From Cudoniella acicularis (Eukaryota > Ascomycota > Leotiomycetes > Helotiales > Helotiaceae), in NCBI GenBank assembly GCA_013054445.1, contig JAAMPI010000366.1, positions 1 through 41,376 of the forward strand: 41,376 bases of DNA. The letters are read 5' to 3'. The notes below the pieces were generated by a model. The model was not told the DNA's origin. It saw only the letters and a list, made by a program, of their open reading frames with translations, and made no database searches. This document shows positions 22,428 through 34,149 of the stretch, in pieces (the stretch's first letter is position 1; each line of letters opens with the position of its first letter). Position numbers and translations under genes: made by a program.

Positions 22428-23020
22428 ATCCAGCAGGAAGGAAAAGATCAGAACCAAAGAAAACCGGACGCACTCTAAGAGTTATAGCGCCTTCGAAATG
22501 TAACAAAACACCTTCACAAACAGACAAGCCGGGATCGAAGAAAAACTAATACAAGCCTAACTATTGGTGCGGCAAGCAACAAAGGCCTTTCAAATTCCTT
22601 AAGGGAAAAGACAGCAGGACTTATCCAAATAATAAGGAACGTAACGGCTTTCCCGACGGGTAATAAATCTATCTAAAGAGGGAGAGAATAGGATCTAAGA
22701 AAACCGGACACAATCTAAGAGTTATAGCGCGTTTGAAGAGCAACGAAATACTTTTAGTAGGAGTAGAAGTCGGGACCGAAGAAAACCTAAGAAAATCTAG
22801 TAGCTTGTGCGAAAAGCAGCGAAACTCAAAGAACCCGGGACCGAAGAAAACCGGACAGGATCTAAGCGTTATAACGCGTTCGAAGAGCAACAAAATGTCT
22901 TTTGTGAAGGGAGAAGTCGAGACCGAAGAAAAACCAAGAAAACTTAGTAGGCTTTGCGAAAATCAATGAAACTTATTTGTAAGGAAAGAAGTTAGGACCG
23001 AAAAAAATCGGAGGAGGCTA
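22345..23020 (+). repeat. Tandem and dimeric higher-order repeat (83 bp, then 147 bp)
   Basis: Type A units contain AAAACCGGAC ... CTAAGAGTTATAGCGC followed by the GAAGAGCAACAAAA motif. Their ACCGG is at 22380, 22463, 22703 and 22850. Type B units contain GACCGAAGAAAACC-AAGAAAA and a GCGAAAAGCAGCGAAAC variant; their ACC is at 22785 and 22932. From 22.70 kb the order is A-B-A-B, with A-to-A and B-to-B distances both 147 bases. A further degraded unit follows near 23.0 kb. Confidence 0.75.
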
Positions 23021-24370
23021 TGGCTTTAAGCAATCTTGAAATATAATAAATCTTCCGTTTAAACTTGCAGTAAGAAGTATTCGACTACCCGTGTCTCCCC
23101 ATGGAAATTTAGACTTCCTGTCCCAAAACCCGAGAGAAGTTTGGAAGCCGAGAATACCTATAACAAATCGGCAGTAAATATGTAGCTTAGCGGTGTTTGC
23201 GGCGTGCAACGAAACCTCTCTTCACCTAAGTGATACCAAAGCCGTACCGGACTGAGCCGAGCTCTTACGATCTAAAGTACAGAGTAATAAAGCCACATCT
23301 GTGTCGACGTGCAGCAAAAGACAGAAAACCAAGACGTTAGACTCGGATTTTCCCGCTAGGTGTAAAAGTTAAAAACATGACGATATGGTGATGTGTAGCA
23401 AGGGAGAAAATACCGACGTCTATACATGAAAATCGCAAGAAAAGCCGGCAGATAAACAGCGACGTGCAACAATGAAGAAGAAGCCCTATCTCTTAATTCC
23501 TTTCCTATGACATCCGCAAGTGTTTTCGGCAGGAACGCCAGGCAATCAGAAATCGCGATATGCGACAAAACTCCTCATGTTCTAAAAATATGAGAGAATG
23601 ATGTCGTAGTTCTACCAGGAACTTTTCATGTTGGTGGACCGGCCTTAAGCTATGCCAAATCACATAAGCTACTGCAGAAAGATCCCAAGCCCAGGCCCTA
23701 GAAGAAGTGGCGATTGCCATAGACTTGTCAAGATGAGGTCAGATTCTAGTTTTCGAGGAAGGAGCAGCCGGCAATGAAAATCGCGATATGCAACGAAAGT
23801 TTTGCAAGCTAGATAGAGGAACATGCTGTGGGTGGCGCAAATCAAATATTGGTAGAAAAGTGCCCTCTTGTTTGGGCCCTAACTTGATAGTCCCACAAGG
23901 TCATCTCCATGTTAGCAATAGATAGGTGGAAACAGTTAACGCCAAAGGCGAAGCTGCGCACAATCTACTACAATCTGCAGAACGGCACAAAGCCAACAAT
24001 CCAACCCCTTTCAGGCAATTTCAGAAATACATCAGAGCGCGATGTGTGACAAAGCAGTTTTCATTTGGGCTTCGTGTGTTGAGAATAGTGCCAGCTCGTT
24101 TATTGGTAGCCAGGACCTCGGGTGCCGGCCTGTTTATTGAGTTGGAAAGAACCTACATCCTTTGGGTGCTTCTAGCTTCCACGCTTGATAGAATAAAGGA
24201 TAGTGGTTTTGGTGTGAGGAAGAAGAGGTGCAATATTAGCGGGGTGCTAGAGTGATAATTTGAAGGAAAGCTAGTGATATATGGTATAAACTAATTCGAA
24301 AATGGAAATTGATTTAACCTCGAAAGGCAATTTTGGGAGTATATAAGAGTGCGATGTTGTAAGATTACGA

Positions 24371-24824
24371 AATAAGTGAGAGGGATTGGGTTTGTAGTGA
24401 ACCATGGTTGGATGCGGGCCCACTCGGCAGCGGTGGGCTTACGATGGATGAGTATGGTAAATGCCACGGCTCAGACGGGACCAGACTGGACGAAGAGTTG
24501 TTGAGGTTGGGAATGGGAGAGAAGGAAGGAGTAGCTAGAAGCACATGGGCGAAGAGTGAGGATATACTCAGAGTTGTGATTGTTTTTGTTTTTATTTTTA
24601 TGCCTTTGTAGTGATACGTAGTGATACTGCGAGAGCATGATCCCAATATTCAGGGTGATAATGGGGGAGCGTACTGGTATTGAGCCGCGTTCCCATTTCC
24701 ATGGTTTGGCATCGACAGCCCAGCCAGCTATCGGACCCTCCTCGTTTCTCGACCTGGGCTTGGTGTTCGAGGAGGACTTTGGCAGCGCATGGTAGTATTA
24801 GCCGTAAACCATACATTCCAGCTA
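24371..24824. other. Intergenic region
   Basis: This lies between the repeat tract and the small mitochondrial-type gene. Overlapping short frames on both strands (24365-24646) show no domain. A GTGATACGTAGTGATAC direct repeat lies near 24613. No gene is called. Confidence 0.4.
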
Positions 24825-25176
24825 TCACCTCTTCCTTTCTTGCCCAGCCATACTCTCTTCCCTCGTAGCACCATTTGCGCGCATATCCAGCTGACGAATC
24901 TTATTTTCTAGCCCAATCCTCTTAGCAATCAATTCACCTCTCTGCTCTTCCAGTCGTGCGATTTTCTCGGTGGGTGTGGCTTCGATTGCTTTCTGGATTA
25001 CCTGTGTCGTAAATCAGCAAGGACCGAAGGAAGGGCCAGGAAAGCGGGCATACCTGCTTCTTCTCAGTCTCCATCTTCAATCCAGCTCCGTACCATGTTC
25101 CCATAGCCGTAATGGATGCAATGGCCCCCGTCCAGACAATCCGTCTGATCTTCAGCTGTTGAGCTGCTGTAGACAT
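24825..25176 (-). CDS. Small single-pass membrane protein, probably mitochondrial
   Basis: Two exons on the minus strand (25176-25054 and 25001-24825) join in phase to 99 residues; the 52-nt intron has GTATGC...CACAG ends. The N-terminus is MSTAAQQLKIRRIVW, a short basic amphipathic segment. It leads into one hydrophobic segment (about residues 14-34, TGAIASITAMGTWYGAGLK), followed by a helical, charged C-terminal half (TPTEKIARLEEQRGELIAKR, likely coiled coil). This layout resembles small inner-membrane assembly or organising proteins with the C-terminus in the intermembrane space or matrix. I recall similar uncharacterised proteins in other ascomycetes but cannot assign a named family. The unspliced reading stops soon after the intron donor with no conserved pattern, which supports splicing. 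Confidence 0.75.
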
Positions 25177-25384
25177 TGTTTGTGTTCCGAAGGCAGTTGT
25201 GACCTCTGCTATGCTGCCGCTTCGAATAGGGCGTTGAAAGCACTCATCCCATGGTAATTGAGATCGTAATGGTAGATAAGTCCATATGTTGAAGGTGTTG
25301 TGCGAGATGCGGAATGCGATGTCGTTGAAGCTTGGACCGAATCATTCGAATCCCTGCAACCTCATCACAAATGACTCGCAAAGA

Positions 25385-25714
25385 TCATCCCCAAAAACGC
25401 GTCCACTCCTCTTGCGCTCTCCTGTGTCTTGTCTCCCTCTTCTTCCGCAAAACCTCGTCCTGCTCCCCTTCTGTGCTTCGTCGACGTCTTCTCGTATCCG
25501 CCTTCGCAGGCTGACTGTAGTTCCAGTCCTGCAGCTCCGTCTCGTCCGAAGCTCCCGATGAAGCTGTCAATGTGGAGGCAATCGATCCATGGCGGGAGTG
25601 GCTGGGCCGAGAAATGAGATCATTGGCGGGCGCATTGCATAGAGGGGCAGAGGCATCTGAAGTGACAATCCAAGTGAGTAAGCGCCTTGCGTCGTCGACG
25701 GTAGGAGAATGCAT
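25385..25714 (-). CDS. Small hypothetical protein
   Basis: A 109-residue single-exon frame with a true ATG at 25714. Its start and the SHB17-like start are 342 bases apart and divergent. The N-terminal part (MHSPTVDDARRLLTWIV) is helical. The middle is Ser/Thr-rich and disordered. The end is strongly basic (KADTRRRRRS, RKKRETRHRRAQEEW), which could be a nuclear localisation or nucleic-acid-binding segment. It has no recognisable domain. Coding potential is judged only from the ATG, composition and position, and the opposite strand is also open, so certainty is moderate. Confidence 0.5.
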   Translation of the reverse strand: MHSPTVDDARRLLTWIVTSDASAPLCNAPANDLISRPSHSRHGSIASTLTASSGASDETELQDWNYSQPAKADTRRRRRSTEGEQDEVLRKKRETRHRRAQEEWTRFWG

Positions 25715-26056
25715 CTTGTCTCCCTTTCAATTGCAATCCAATTCAAAAAATAAATAAAATAGGAATGTTCTGTTGCAACACAACAGGTCTTTCTGCGGCC
25801 AACAAAACCATTTTAACCACCCAACCGTCACCGTCTGTCGCTCCTACCTAACACGAGAAAGAACTAAGCGCGAAGGTCAATCCTCCTGTTTCATCCAAGC
25901 GACTCCCAACGATCAAACAGTGACACCAACGTTTCTTGTTAAAAGTTCAACCTGAAACACACCGACACGGCGGGTCAGACACCTTGGCGGCCTTCTCTCA
26001 TCGTCCAAAGAATCAGATAACGGCGATTCTTCCCATTTTCGCCTAGGACGAGCGCG
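25715..26056. promoter_or_regulatory. Divergent intergenic region upstream of the histidine phosphatase
   Basis: 342 bases between start codons at 25714 (minus) and 26057 (plus). It includes a perfect 10-bp palindrome TGTTGCAACA near 25770 that shares the TGCAAC word with the repeat tract. Promoter role is inferred from position only. Confidence 0.4.
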
Positions 26057-27005
26057 ATGTCAACCCCGAGAGTTTTCGTGATCCGCCATGGAGAAACAGA
26101 ATGGTCCCTCAATGGCAGACATACAGGCACAACTGAATTACCGTTGACCGCGAATGGGGAGAAGAGAATAAGGGCTACAGGGCGGGCGTTAATTGGCGAT
26201 GATAGGTTGATTGTTCCGAAGAAGCTGGCGCATATGTTCGTTTACCCCCCTACCCCTTTGTCATGCACTGCCTCTTCTTCTAACCTCAAGATTTGCGAAA
26301 GACACGGATTACTGACAATGTGCCTTGCAGATTTGTCTCCCCACGGAAACGTGCACAGCGAACCCTTGAATTGCTTTCTCTAGGATGCAGGGAGAAACTC
26401 CCCTGGGAAGAACGGCGCGCACACCCTGACGCAGATATCCGCACGGAAGCCAAGGTCGAGATCACAGACGATATTCGGGAATGGGACTATGGCGATTACG
26501 AGGGCATTACATCACCACAAATCCGTGAATTGAGGAAGAAACAGGGAATTGGCGGACCGGAGGGGAAGTGGGATATTTGGAAGGAGGGTTGTCCAGGTGG
26601 AGAGTATGTCTTATTTCTGTTAACTGGGTTTAGGAAAGCTTGCTGATATAAATACATAGATCTCCTGAGGACGTCACCTATAGAGTCGACCGCCTGATCG
26701 CCACCATCCGAGAAAAATACCACAAAGCCGCAATAGGGAAGTCAGGATCGGAAGTGCCACCTGGAGATGTGCTGCTCGTAGCTCACGGTCACATTCTAAG
26801 AGCATTCGCTATGCGATGGGTTGGCAAGGCGCTGCCTGATGGACCTATTTTCCTGCTGGAAGCTGGTGGTGTGGGAACGCTAAGTTATGAACATCACAAG
26901 TTGGATGAGCCAGCCATATTACTGGGTGGTAGTTTCATGGTTGATGTTGCCGAGTCGGCGGAGAAGGAGGGCAAGGAGGAGGTTGGTGGGAAGAAGAAAT
27001 TATAA
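26057..27005 (+). CDS. SHB17: Histidine phosphatase, sedoheptulose-1,7-bisphosphatase (SHB17) type
   Basis: Three exons (26057-26235, 26331-26603, 26660-27005) join in phase to 265 residues. Introns are 95 and 56 nt. The catalytic RHGE motif is at residues 10-13 ([12 protein letters not shown]), with His11 the expected phospho-acceptor. [11 protein letters not shown] carries the second conserved Arg. [12 protein letters not shown] carries the catalytic Glu region typical of Shb17, and [14 protein letters not shown] supplies the second His. The [12 protein letters not shown] and [12 protein letters not shown] segments and the [15 protein letters not shown] near-end motif are shared with yeast Shb17. 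That enzyme dephosphorylates sedoheptulose 1,7-bisphosphate in riboneogenesis, feeding ribose-5-phosphate synthesis. Substrate assignment is by family similarity. The C-terminus ends in a Lys/Glu-rich tail. Probably cytosolic; nothing unusual. Confidence 0.85.
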
Positions 27006-27639
27006 TCTACAGTATCAAACCAGATATAAGGATTACTTTCCCCTTTCTCCGTACTCCTGCCCTCCAGTCTGAGCTTTCTTCTCCTCTCTCCATCCTTCCC
27101 CTTCTCATACTTCTTCTACACCCTCTTCTTCTGCCTCCGTCTACAACCTTCTCTTGTCTCTCGTCAAAACAGCGAGCGCGAAGTCGAGAACTGGTCTGCG
27201 AGCCCTAGTTTGATGATTTAAAGCCATTAATCGGATACGGATTCTCGGGTCGTTAGACCGAGAAGTGAAGAGAGCCCGAGAGCATCTATGGCGAGCCAAA
27301 GCTACCATTGCTAGCTACACAAGAGCTTCCTACCCAGGTGCCGTATTGATTAACGAGAGTTTGTTTGCGCTATACCTAATACGGAGGGTGAGAATCTGAA
27401 ATTATTCACAGATACAGAGATATTTAAAAACCAATAGCCTAATTAATCTTTTTATCTGTATTCTAGGGATCCGATTACATTTTTATAGTACGAGGTCCTC
27501 TGAGGCTACTCCCACTCTCGCCAACATATCACATCCACGTGATCTAAGCGGTTGATCTTTCTGCATCTGAAGGCTCAGGCAGCTTCGTTCCTAGGCATGC
27601 TTCAACAACGATAGATACACCAAGGGGTTCAATTTCATC
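27006..27639. promoter_or_regulatory. Intergenic region upstream of the STAND gene
   Basis: A CT-rich stretch (about 27045-27165) is followed by mixed sequence and an AT-rich patch (27410-27490). No coding sequence, RNA gene or repeat is recognised. The right part is the presumed promoter of the gene starting at 27640. Confidence 0.4.
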
Positions 27640-30600
27640 ATGTCTTTTGGTTTCGGAATCGGCGATTTCCTTGCTGTAATCGACCTAGCTACCAGGATCC
27701 AAAGGGAGTTCGCCAATGCACCAGAACAGTTCAAAGCTATCTCCAACGAGCTCGAGAGCCTTAAGGTTCTTCTCAACGATATAACAGATTACTTACCTAC
27801 CTTGACCGAGGATAACTCGACAGAGGAAGCGGAAAAATTGAATATCATCCTCGCTAGTGCACAGGCCGTGCTGAAAGACCTCGACGCACTCTTGGTGAAG
27901 TATGGCAGCTTGGAGACGATTAGAGGGACATCGCGAACAAAGCGAATCTGGCAACGGTTGAGATTTGACTCTAAAGACGTTTCCGAACTTCGTGATCGCA
28001 TCACATCGAATGTCTTGATGCTGCAAACATTTATGGGGCGTGAGACAAGAATGAGCCTCACTGGCATGAGTCGACACATTGATGACCAAATACGCCAGGA
28101 CACCTTAAATTTGATTAGCGAAGAGGATCACAACATTCAGCAGAATAATCTGGCCCAGGATTGCCAAAAGGAAAGCAGGAAGTGGCTCTTCGAGTCCGAG
28201 ACATGGAATACGTGGATCAACTCAACTGGAAGCACCCTCTACTGCCCTGGCATTCCCGGAGCCGGAAAGACGTATACGACGGCTATGGTCGTTGCAAAAT
28301 TGGAGGAATCAGCACAGACCGATCTGGTAGCCTACGTCTTCTGCAGTTACCAGCGGCGGGACCAGGAAAACTTGGACCAACTACTTTTGCGTAGTTTGTT
28401 GAGAATGCTTCTGGAGCAGTTGTATACGCTGCCCAAAGAAATTTGCCATCTTTACGAAGAATACAAACGCACCAGGCGCGATATCGATTTCGAAAAAATA
28501 CTAGTGCAGATGAAGATCGTGTCATCCCAAAGGCCACGGACGACGCTCATCGTAGATGCCTTGGACGAGCTGGAGCCTCAGCACCTAAAATCGCTTATCA
28601 CGAGGCTCTTGAAGCTCCAGGAAGAAGCAAAAGTCAACCTATTCTTCACATCCCGGAAATCGAACGAGATGGACTGTCTCTTTCCACATGTTCATAGAGT
28701 AGAGGTCACCGCGACCGAGGAAGATGTTCGAAACTACTTGGTAGAATATATTCAGCAATTACCCCCCTTCATTCAAAAGAACAAGAAACTCCAGCAGAAT
28801 ATTTGTGATGCCATTGTCAGTGGAGTTGACGGAATGTACGCATCCTAGCAGTTCAGAAATGGCCGTGCCATCCCTAACATGATAACAGGTTTCTTCTCGC
28901 TAGTCTATACCTCAGCGCCCTAAAGGACAAGTTCACTGCAAAAACGATCCGCGAAGCTTTGAAGGGGTTCTCGTCCGGATCTGCCTCGGATACGAAAGTT
29001 AAGAAAGCGTACCGAAATGCAATGAATCGCGTTAGAGCTCAAGGGGGAGAGAGAGTTGACCTTGCCATGAAAACCCTCTCAATTCTTACTCATGCGAGAC
29101 GGCCACTAAGTGCAATAGAACTCTGCCATGCGCTCGGTGTCGAGTCAAAGTCACTGGAGTTCGACCCAGATAATGTACCCGAGATCGAAGACGTTCTGTC
29201 TACTTGCGCTGGCCTCGTGGTTCACCAGGTTGAGACGGGTGTAGTTCAATTGGTGCACAAATCAACCCAGGATTACTTGAAGGCCAGCAGAGCCGAATGG
29301 TTTCCGGACGCAGAAGCCACTATGGGAGAAATATGTCACATATACCTTACAGCGGCGACTTCGAGCACAAATGTTCATTTCCATTTTCTTGGTTACGCGA
29401 AAGCATATTGGGGTACTCATGTGATGGCAGCAGAAAAGGAGCGGATGAAAAATGCTTCGGCAGCACAACCTGCCGTACCCGGCTCTTTAGGTCAAGCATT
29501 GTCCAACAATTCATTACGGGAAGATGATATCCAGCTCGACCTAACACGGCTTGGGCTGACACGGCTTGCGACAGAGCTTGGGGAAATGGCCGAGCTTCTG
29601 GTATGGGCCTGCGAGAACAACAACCAGAACATAGCTGAACTCCTTCTTGCCACGAACGTTTACGCAGAAAAAGTAGAGGAGGAACCGACCCGTCAAGACT
29701 CTGCTGTTACAGAGCAGCGCATTGGGCCACTAGAGAAAGCTTTGGTTGCTGCCGTTTCCTTTGGGTACAAGGATATCGTGGATCTGCTGTTCAAAAACAA
29801 CGCAAACCTAAGAGTTCGAGGCAACGGGGTGCACAGCTTGCTAGCACTTGCCGCTAGGGAAGATCATCCAGATATCGTGTCTCACTTGCTGAAACTGGAT
29901 CCCTACGTTGCAGAGTCTATGGATTATAACATGGATGGGTAAGTGAAATTCTGTTGTTTGTCACACTAGCACCTCGGCTTCCCTTCTTTTGACTGTATTT
30001 TGTCGTCGCTGTTTCTATAGTGATTGACTTCCAATTAAATTGAACGACCAAGACACTAACGTCAAATAGTTTCCAATTCGAAGTTCTAAACACTGGCAAT
30101 TCTAATAAAGATGTCAATGATGATTCCAAAAGCAATTGTTCAGAGAGCTCAACTATATCTTCCCGTCTTCCATTCGCCATCCAAAAAACATACTTCTCGA
30201 TAGATCGTTCTCCGTCTATCTGTAATGAGGAATCGGATGAAATCTTTCTCGTTAGATCCCCCTTAGCTGTCGCTGCCTATGGTAGGAACGACCATTGCGT
30301 TAAACTACTGCTTGAATGGATGACCAATTGCGACGCCAGTGACGGACATCTAATAGAGGCGAACTGCAAAAATGCTACTCTCTGTGCTATGGCGGGGGGT
30401 CATGTTCGGATTGTTCAAGGGTTATTGCCTCTCGTCGGTATCAATATGGCACTTCCAGATCGTCTGCTAGATACTACTCTTCTGCATCTTGCCAGTCGCT
30501 GGGGCGATGACAAACTGGTTGAATTGTTGCTCGGGGAAGACACAGTGGTAGTCAGTATCCCGGACAAAATTGGCAGAACTCCTTTGATCTGGGCAGCAAG

Positions 30601-32566
30601 AAACAGGAATGGAAAATTTATGTATCTCTTGTTGGGACGAAAGGATGTTCAACCGAACTTAACAGACAATATCGGCCGCACTGCACTCATCTGGGCATTC
30701 GAGAACGAGGAAGTGGATATGATACGGATGCTTTTAGGGAGGGACGACGTTAATGTGAACATGCGAGATAGTAATGGTTGCACTCTCCTCTCGAGAGCAT
30801 CAAAGAATGGGAAGACTGATATCACCCGCATGCTTTTGGAACGGGACGATATTCAGCCCGACTTGCAAGACAATAGTGGCCGCACTCCACTTTCCTGGGC
30901 CTCACAATACGGCCACATCAACATAGTGCAGATACTTCTAGCACGAGATGATGTACTACCAGATTCGAGAGATTCGCAAGAGACGACTCCAGCAGAGTAT
31001 GCCTTTGAAATGAAACATCAGGAAGTTTTCAGGCTTTTGATCTCCCGGGCACCGACTGTCTTGAGTCAGAAGAAAGCGAAGAACTGCACCTTGATACACA
31101 GGTTGATAAGAAATGACCATAAAATGGAAACAGGAGATTACTTTGTGGACCGAACAACATGGCGTCATGGTTGTTACGGGTTAAGGTATGAGGTGCGTGC
31201 TAGTGAGTTACTACCAGGAATTTGCGATATCCCCTCCGTGTCTGTTGACCATATACGGAGCTCGGATTGTGCCTGTGGAGTGGAGACGCTATTGATGGCG
31301 GTTTCGACGGAACAAGCAGCCACGGTAAAATTACTGCTGGATTTTGATCCCGCTTGGATGCACACAACAAAACATGTCAAAGGAAGGACGCCACTGGACC
31401 TGGCAATGACTATTCTTGAAGAAGAACGAGAGCCCAAAAATAGAAAATTTCGACAAGATAGACTTATATTTGACATTGGAGATGAATTGGTTGAGATGGT
31501 ACTTAACAGTGATGAAGAGTTTTCATTTAAATTTTTGCTGGAGATGGTCGAGACGAAAAAGCTGAAGGGCCCGCTGATCACCGGCGGAGGATATGCTTCT
31601 TTGTTTTTTTGCCTCTCTGTTATCAGAAACCCAAGTTTCCCCGAGGAGTTTTTCGAATCTTGTCCGGAGCTCATTCAACACCTGGCTAATCTCGATGAGC
31701 TACCGGAAATCATAGGCACTCAAGTCTCGGATGCACATCTTGTCGCTATTTTGCTGGATCGATTAGGAGTAAATCCAAATCAACAGGACGCGAGAGGACG
31801 TACGGTGCTCTCCTATCGAGCGGAACGAGTGAGGAGCCACGAAGACGATATTTCTTCACTTCTGATCGATAAATACGGCGCGAATCCGTTTCTCCAAGAT
31901 GGGTCTGGCAAGTCTCCCATAATGTATGCATACTCCATGGCGGGTGAGTGCCTAGACTGCTTTCTTGGATATTTATCATCGAAGGATCTTCCGTTGGATG
32001 AAGTCGACCACTGTGGGCGTAACTTGTTTATGCTTGCTGTTATATGGGGTTCGCGGAAAACTGTGGGAGCCCTTTTAAGGCGCCAACCTTTAGACATCGG
32101 ATTGAACCGCCTAGACAATTTGGGTCGGGTACCCCTGACGTTAGCTATAAATCATAACTTTCGAGATAGGATCGGGGTCGTGGATTTGCTTTTATCTCAC
32201 CCAGACATCTCAGTAGACGTCCCCGACAACGAAGGGAGAACACCGTTTCGCCATGCCATTGACAACACCCAATGGGAACTAAGAAAGTACACCAGCGCCG
32301 AAAGGGTAAATGGAAAAGCAGTAGGCGAACCTAATATTAGGGCAGAGAGGCATATCGACTTGGTGGAGCGCATGACTGAATTTCCAGCAGTCGACCTCGA
32401 TAGGGCAGATAACTATGGTGAAACACTAAGGACGGCTGTGAAACGTCTATTGGATGAGCTTTACGAGAGTAAACTCATTGAGAGCCTTCCTCCCGAGGGC
32501 ACTCACGTTTTCAAAACGCTAATATCAAGTTGGAGATCCATTTTAAGACTAGGCAAGAGCGTTTAG
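27640..32566 (+). CDS. STAND protein: fungal N-terminal domain, NACHT, ankyrin repeats
   Basis: Three exons (27640-28835, 28889-29938, 30070-32566) join in phase to 1,580 residues. The N-terminus (MSFGFGIGDFLAVIDLATRI ... APEQFKAISNELESL) is the helical domain found in front of many fungal STAND proteins (SesA/HeLo/PigL_N-like; exact family not decided). NACHT follows: P-loop GIPGAGKT at 204-211 and Walker-B-like LIVDALDE at 303-310, then TSRKSNEM and a winged-helix region (LAMKTLSILTHARRPLSAIE, LVHKSTQDYL). Ankyrin repeats start near residue 670 and are clear at about 884-1070 (GRTPLIWAARNRNGK, GRTPLSWASQYGHINIV), with more degenerate ones to the end. Fungal NLR-like proteins act as intracellular sensors, with repeats for recognition and the N-terminal domain for death or signalling output. 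No frame damage is seen. Its neighbour is the HET fusion on the same strand. Confidence 0.88.
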
Positions 32567-33420
32567 GGGATAAGAAGAAGGAGAAGGAGTAAAAAGAGGA
32601 GGTTTCGAAGGCAAATCTAAAGAATCTAAAGAGAAAGATGTTTCTGATTCACTTATTTATACAGATCCGACTAAGCTAAAAATCAGGAATCTAGGGATTT
32701 AGAGGTAGAAGAAGAGAATTCGATAAATATATATCTCTCCCATTAAGAATCTATACTCTCCTGAGCTTATCGATTCAACTCTATGAGTAGTTCAGAGGAT
32801 TCTAAGCCCGACTGCTTTTGTGGCTCGAATCGTAAGTGTGCTAACTGACGAGAAGCGAGGAGGGTTTCTGCTACCGCGGCATTCAGTAGGTTATGCTGTT
32901 TATCTTTTTGATTTTCATCTCCTCTTGAGTCTTTATCTTGCTTTGTGAGCCGTTTGTTTAGTAACAGAATAGCGAGTATTCGAGTGATAAATAGCAGCAA
33001 TAGCCTATTCTCTATCCTGTTGCGACTGGGGATATATGGAAGTGAAGTTGGGTTGCTAAAAGAGTGTGAATTACCAGTCTAGTCTAGTCTACAGAACAGC
33101 TTTTAGTGGGAGCTGCGTCCCTTATTTATAGGCCTCCGGTGCCTACATGCTACCGAGGTTCTTACTCATCTTCCTACACCTAAACTACAGTAATAACCTA
33201 TGCCTCGGCGTTGATGTTGCAATACATGGTTGGAGTTGACGACTTAATTGATTCTAACTGTAGGGAGCAAGCTATTTATGCCTGGATCGCTTGTTGAAGT
33301 ATGTGCCTGGTAGCCTGAGGCTACTATAGCACCTAGCACGTGTTTCAGGGCACGTCTCANTTGTAGTCTAGANANGTGGCCCGACGACCTNATCTTTNAT
33401 TCNGNACAGTTNATAATATA
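32567..33420 (-). mobile_element. Possible decayed LTR-retrotransposon fragment
   Basis: A weak call. A TGTTGCGACTGGGG boundary-like word at about 33018 starts a stretch with TCTAGTCTAGTCT, a TATTTATA box-like word near 33122 and no coding sequence, as in an LTR. To its left on the minus strand is a stop-interrupted frame (33000-32767, with SRGDENQKDKQHNLLNAAVA) of the sort that could be a gag remnant. Eight scattered Ns at 33360-33412 would fit a collapsed multi-copy repeat. No target-site duplication or second LTR is visible. Confidence 0.25.
33360..33412. other. Scattered ambiguous bases (eight N)
   Basis: Single Ns lie at 33360, 33373, 33375, 33391, 33398, 33403, 33405 and 33412. This pattern suggests mixed read support, not a scaffold gap, and so a repeated sequence or allelic difference. 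Confidence 0.9.
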
Positions 33421-34149
33421 CTTGATTTACCCTAATTGAGCCCTCCGGACGATCTCTGTGATCCTATTGCTTGTGTTGATGATACCACTCATCCGACCAG
33501 CTGGAGTCGACAATTCCAAGAGTCAACATCGTCCTGATTGATACATAATCAGATATGCTAGGCGGGTGGAGGACGGGCACGGCCACTTTCCGGCATAAGA
33601 AGGCGGGGGCCCAATGAGGAGGGGGGATTGTGGTATTGCGGCGCAAAGAGCGCAAAGTGCAAGCTGGTTCTACTGCTTTCCGTACCTGCTACTAGTGGGG
33701 GCAATGCTGCCGCACAAGGGATTCGATGGTCTGCCTAACAGAGTGCCAATGGACCCGTCTTGGAAAAGGATTGGCGGAGGCGGCATTACCATCCTCTCAC
33801 AGCCTTCTTGTGGCGTCTGATGGCTTCGCTAGAACAAAAACATTACGAATGCTCTCTTTCCCTCTACCTCCCTAATGACTCACTGCCCACCTCACACCAG
33901 GATTTGTCCCATGACCCTCTTGTTAGCGGTCACATAAGATTGACATTCGATCTTGTCTAAATTCTGTCGCCCCGTTGAGAAAATTACGTGTTCGGTTCTC
34001 TAAGACCAACGTGCTTCACTTCTTCAATCAAATGCCAAACACACCACCACATGGAAATGAGAACGTTTGAGAGCAAGTGGAGCGTGAACTCAAAGCGGCA
34101 CCACATCAGCGATCATCTTACTATTTGAAACCAGGAATTTCACCATAAG
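33421..34149. promoter_or_regulatory. 5' flank of the ATPase-HET fusion gene
   Basis: No coding sequence is recognised. Several short open frames on both strands lack domains. The region between the presumed retroelement remnant and ATG 34150 must contain the promoter and leader of the large fusion gene. Confidence 0.35.

Larger units (their letters stand above)
21200..24364 (+). repeat. Tract of dispersed copies of a GCGAAGTGCAACAAAA-like motif
   Basis: Forward copies are at about 21454, 21556, 21740, 21842, 21956, 22411, 22494, 22570, 22734, 22810, 22881, 23200, 23305, 23460, 23556, 23785, 24040 and 24352. Variants include CGATATGCAACG, CGAAATGCAACA and CGACGTGCAACA. Reverse copies are at about 21211, 22025 and 22265. 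Spacing ranges from about 70 to 300 bases. Sequence between motifs is mostly unique on the right and tandemly repeated at 22.34-23.0 kb. Open frames inside are short and start mostly at non-ATG codons, so I call none of them genes. Confidence 0.7.

Noticed and set aside
22260..22969. Short plus-strand frames inside the repeat tract (about 72-78 codons, with recurrent KKTG...SKSNK)
   Set aside because: The recurring peptide follows from the underlying DNA repeat. At least one starts at a non-ATG codon, frames differ between units, and no domain is recognisable.
20352..24364. CRISPR-like array
   Set aside because: Repeats are diverged, irregularly spaced and in both orientations, in a eukaryotic genome with introns; no cas-like genes.
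24365..24646. Frames on both strands right of the repeat tract
   Set aside because: Low-complexity Ser/Pro composition on one strand, no clear ATG context on the other, and no recognisable domain.
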